This document shows, piece after piece, positions 4,579-7,064 of a stretch of DNA of 7,064 nucleotides. The notes under the pieces are model-generated. The model was not told the origin of the DNA. It saw only the letters and a program-made list of their open reading frames with translations, and searched no databases. A program made the translations under genes and the position numbers. The stretch's first letter is position 1; each line of letters opens with the position of its first letter. Origin of the DNA: Planctomycetota bacterium (lineage in GTDB: Bacteria > Planctomycetota > UBA1135 > GCA-002686595); contig JAQBVH010000161.1 of assembly GCA_027623615.1 (NCBI GenBank), forward strand, positions 1-7,064. Direction: 5' to 3'.

Positions 4579-7064
4579 ATGACCAACCCGAGCAACACCT
4601 CGTCCCGGATCCGGCGAGGGCTGGGGCGCGCGGAGCGGGCAGGCCTCGACCGCGCGCGTTCGAGGCCGCTGCGCTCGTGCGCCGGTCTCGCGCTGCTCAT
4701 GGGCCTGGCTCGGGCGCAGGAGGCTCGCAGCCCGCTGCTCGAGTCCTTCCCGAGCTACCTCGCGGCGCGCGAGGCCAGCCCGCTCGGCCTCGTCTGGGTG
4801 CCCCTCGGTCCGCTCCTCAACTCCGCGCGCGTCGAGTCGGTGCAGGGCGACCCCTCCGCGCCGGGCACCCTCTACGTGGCCTTCGGGTCGGGGAACCTGT
4901 GGAAGACGACCGACGCTGGACTCTCGTGGCGGGCGCTGTTCGAGGACCAGGCCGCGCTCGGGATCGGGGACATCGCGCTCGCGCCCTCGGACCCGGACGT
5001 CCTGTGGGTGGGCACCGGCGAGAGCCTGAAGAAGGCGCGCAACTTCACGATGCCCGGGACGGGGGTCTACCGATCGCTCGACGGTGGGGATTCGTGGCGG
5101 CACGTCGGCCTCGCGGACTCCTGGCACATCAGCGAGATCGCGGTGCACCCGACCGACCCGGACACGGCGCTCGTGGCGGTGCTCGGACGCTTCTGGTCGG
5201 ACCACGCGTGCCGCGGGCTGTACCGCACCGAGGACGGCGGAAAAACGTGGACGCGCACGCTCTTCGTCAACGCAGAGACCGGCGCCAACGACGTCGTGTT
5301 CTGCAGGGCGGACCCGGACGTGGTCTACGCCTCGACCTGGGAGCATCACCCGGACCGCGCCGGAGAGGGGAGCGGCGTGCACCGCAGCGTCGACGGAGGC
5401 CGCACGTGGAAGCGCCTCGCAGGGGGCCTACCGCTCGGCCCGGACCTCGGCCGCATCGGGGTGGCGGTCTCCTGGACGGACCCGAACAAGGCCTACGCGC
5501 TCGTCGACAACGGCGCGCGGGACGAAGCCAAGGCCGAGCTGTTCCGCACCGACGACGGGGGCGAGACCTGGTCGCGCACCCACACCGAGGACCTGCACAT
5601 CTTCTCGCGCATCGGCTGGTACTTCGCCGACTGCTACGTGAACCCGATAGACGACGACGAGGTCTATGCCCTGGGAGTCCGCGCCGCCCACAGCGTCGAT
5701 GGGGGAGCGAGCTTCGAGCTGCTCGGCGGTGAGATCACGCACCTGGTACCCTCCCCGGCCCAGGCCCTGCACCTGGACCACTGCGAGCTGTGGATCGACC
5801 CCGCGCACCCCGAGCGCCTGGTGCTCGGGAACGACGGCGGCCTCTACGTCAGCCACGACCGCGGCGACGCATGGCTGCACCACAACAACCTTCAGGTCGG
5901 GGAGTTCTACGACGTCGCCGTGGACGACCAGGACCCCTACTGGATCTACGGCGGCACCCAGGACGACGCGGCGGTGCGAGGGCACGCGCGCGAGGGCCCC
6001 GCGGCCGCGTGGGAGTACGTCTGGCTCGACCCTTGGTGCGGCGGCGACGGCTGCTACACCGTTCCGGACCCCGTCGATCCGACGACGGTCTACTTCTCGA
6101 GCCAGCACGGTGGACTGCGCCGCAAGGCTGTCCCGACCGGCCGCTCGCAGCCGATCGGCCCGGGCCTTCCGCGCGGGCACGGGGGCAAGCTGCGGCACAG
6201 CTTCGTCGCGCCCTACCTGGTCTCCACGCACGACCACCAGGTGCTCTACCACGGCGGGAATCACGTGCTCAAGAGCGTCGACCGCGGCGACAACTGGCTG
6301 CCGATCAGCCCGGACCTGTCGAGCTCGGGAGACCCGCTGCGGCATGGCAGCGCGGCCGGTGCGCTGGCCGAGTCGCCCCGTCAGGCCGGGGTGCTGTACT
6401 GCGGCACCGACACCGGAGCGCTCTGGGTCTCCCGCGACGACGGGGCGAGCTGGGAGGAGCGCTCGGCCGGGCTCCCGCCGTACTACGTGCGCAGCATCCA
6501 GCCTTCGCAGCATGCGGACGGCCGGGTCTACATCGCCCTGACTGGCATCAACCGCGACGACCTCGGGGCCTACCTGTTCGCCTCTGAGGACGACGGCCGC
6601 ACCTGGCGCTCGCTCAGCGCGGGGCTCCCCGGCGAGGTGGTCTACGCCGTGCTCGAGGACCCGCAGCACGAGGAGGTGCTCTACGCGGCGACCTACCGCG
6701 GCGTCTTCGCCTCGCTCGACCGCGGAGAGAGCTGGGCGCTCCTCGGCCGCGGACTGCCCGGCGTCGCGGTGGCGGACCTCGCCCTTCAGCCGCGCGAGCG
6801 CGACCTGATCGCCGCGACCCACGGGCGCGGGATCTACAGGCTGGACCTGGACGCCCTGGACTGGCTCCTCGAGGAGGAACGCACGCAGGACGCGCTCCTG
6901 CCGATGGCTCCAGCGCGGCTCCCCCGGACGAGCGACCTGCTCCCCGTTCCGCGCCGCTCGGACGAGGAGCGCGCGTCGATCAGCCTGTTCCTGACCGAGC
7001 AGCGCCCGCTGACCATCGAGGTCCTCGATCGGCGCGGGGAGGTCCTCTGGCGGCACGCCCTCGC
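4579..7064 (+). CDS. Exported Asp-box (BNR/sortilin-like) beta-propeller protein, 3' truncated by the window
   Basis: The frame is open for 828 complete codons and runs off the right edge. ATG 4579 is the first start after the in-frame TAG at 4567. The leader has an unusually long, arginine-rich n-region (residues 1-33), then a hydrophobic core (34-43) and a likely cut at ARA/QEA (46/47). Eleven Asp-box turns ([ST]-x-D-x-G-x-[ST]-W type) begin at about residues 109, 165, 216, 269, 323, 371, 424, 565, 617, 668 and 711. Other family hallmarks are WVGTGES (143-149), GNDGGLYVSHDRG (417-429) and YWIYGGTQDD (454-463). After residue about 755 the propeller gives way to a linker and a beta-sandwich-like segment (TIEVLDRRGEVLW), as in relatives that end in a FlgD/Fn3-like domain. 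Proteins of this type are often labelled glycosyl hydrolase or VPS10-like. The arginine triad of a sialidase is not evident, so I would not claim catalysis. A binding or scaffold role, or a GH74-like enzyme, are both possible. It is divergent from the minus-strand pair. Confidence 0.93.
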   Translation, partial: MTNPSNTSSRIRRGLGRAERAGLDRARSRPLRSCAGLALLMGLARAQEARSPLLESFPSYLAAREASPLGLVWVPLGPLLNSARVESVQGDPSAPGTLYVAFGSGNLWKTTDAGLSWRALFEDQAALGIGDIALAPSDPDVLWVGTGESLKKARNFTMPGTGVYRSLDGGDSWRHVGLADSWHISEIAVHPTDPDTALVAVLGRFWSDHACRGLYRTEDGGKTWTRTLFVNAETGANDVVFCRADPDVVYASTWEHHPDRAGEGSGVHRSVDGGRTWKRLAGGLPLGPDLGRIGVAVSWTDPNKAYALVDNGARDEAKAELFRTDDGGETWSRTHTEDLHIFSRIGWYFADCYVNPIDDDEVYALGVRAAHSVDGGASFELLGGEITHLVPSPAQALHLDHCELWIDPAHPERLVLGNDGGLYVSHDRGDAWLHHNNLQVGEFYDVAVDDQDPYWIYGGTQDDAAVRGHAREGPAAAWEYVWLDPWCGGDGCYTVPDPVDPTTVYFSSQHGGLRRKAVPTGRSQPIGPGLPRGHGGKLRHSFVAPYLVSTHDHQVLYHGGNHVLKSVDRGDNWLPISPDLSSSGDPLRHGSAAGALAESPRQAGVLYCGTDTGALWVSRDDGASWEERSAGLPPYYVRSIQPSQHADGRVYIALTGINRDDLGAYLFASEDDGRTWRSLSAGLPGEVVYAVLEDPQHEEVLYAATYRGVFASLDRGESWALLGRGLPGVAVADLALQPRERDLIAATHGRGIYRLDLDALDWLLEEERTQDALLPMAPARLPRTSDLLPVPRRSDEERASISLFLTEQRPLTIEVLDRRGEVLWRHAL

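Noticed and set aside
4579..4716. Twin-arginine (Tat) signal in the long leader of the propeller protein
   Set aside because: The RR pair at residues 12-13 lacks the S/T-R-R-x-F-L-K context and lies about 20 residues before the hydrophobic core. An ordinary Sec signal with an extended n-region is simpler.
4255..5382. A 375-codon minus-strand frame across the start of the propeller gene
   Set aside because: Most of it is antisense to the Asp-box gene and shows no leader or domain. Only its last part (4425-4360) carries real signal, which I assign to the decayed paralogue rather than to an intact gene.
2433..5732. A very long plus-strand open frame of 1,099 codons
   Set aside because: It runs antisense through the 655-residue gene and then out of frame through the propeller gene. 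Its translation is low-complexity Arg/Gly/Pro/Ala with no domain, as expected for GC-rich shadow frames. The genes it overlaps have clear leaders and domain motifs.
5428..7056. A 542-codon minus-strand frame opposite the propeller gene
   Set aside because: It is the antisense shadow of a repeat protein. Its apparent regularity comes from the Asp-box repeats on the other strand.
4579..7064. Calling the propeller protein a sialidase because of its Asp boxes
   Set aside because: Asp boxes are structural turns found in many non-enzymatic propellers. I cannot locate the FRIP motif or a convincing arginine triad.

Overview
The window is GC-rich bacterial DNA, by eye roughly two-thirds G+C. It carries three long genes for exported proteins, no RNA genes, no CRISPR array and no transposase. 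The protein types are a SASA/DUF303 esterase fused to an alpha/beta hydrolase, a large protein of stacked carboxypeptidase-regulatory-like beta-sandwiches, and a giant Asp-box (BNR) propeller protein. Together with the lack of Shine-Dalgarno sequences, they suggest a planctomycete or a relative with a similar secretome. That assignment is inferred from gene content; no marker gene is present.

Layout, left to right. Two adjacent GC-rich hairpins (12-52) lie directly after the stop of the first minus-strand gene. That gene (52-2118, minus) encodes a 688-residue exported protein with an N-terminal serine hydrolase and a C-terminal sialate/acetylxylan-esterase-like domain interrupted by a PA14-like insert. 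A 158-nt gap follows, with a 12-nt tandem repeat and a possible degraded coding tail. Next is a 655-residue protein of repeated regulatory-like sandwiches (2277-4244, minus). The 334-nt gap before the divergent third gene holds a previously coding stretch (about 4287-4530, minus) that matches the C-terminus of the 655-residue protein. I read it as the wreck of a tandem paralogue. The third gene (4579 to the right edge, plus) is open for 828 codons without a stop and has 11 Asp boxes.

The most coherent unannotated signal is at the gene starts. All three ATGs lack a Shine-Dalgarno sequence. Each is preceded, exactly 6 nt upstream, by a -10-like hexamer (TAGCAT, TAGCAT, GATCAT), which is the geometry of leaderless transcription. 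The three signal peptides also share an A-x-A/Q-[DE] cleavage region.

Functionally the three proteins look like envelope or extracellular factors. The first probably removes acyl groups from carbohydrates or related esters. The other two look like binding or scaffold proteins of unknown ligand. Nothing ties them into one pathway beyond proximity and export, and I see no convincing new defence, mobile or RNA system here.
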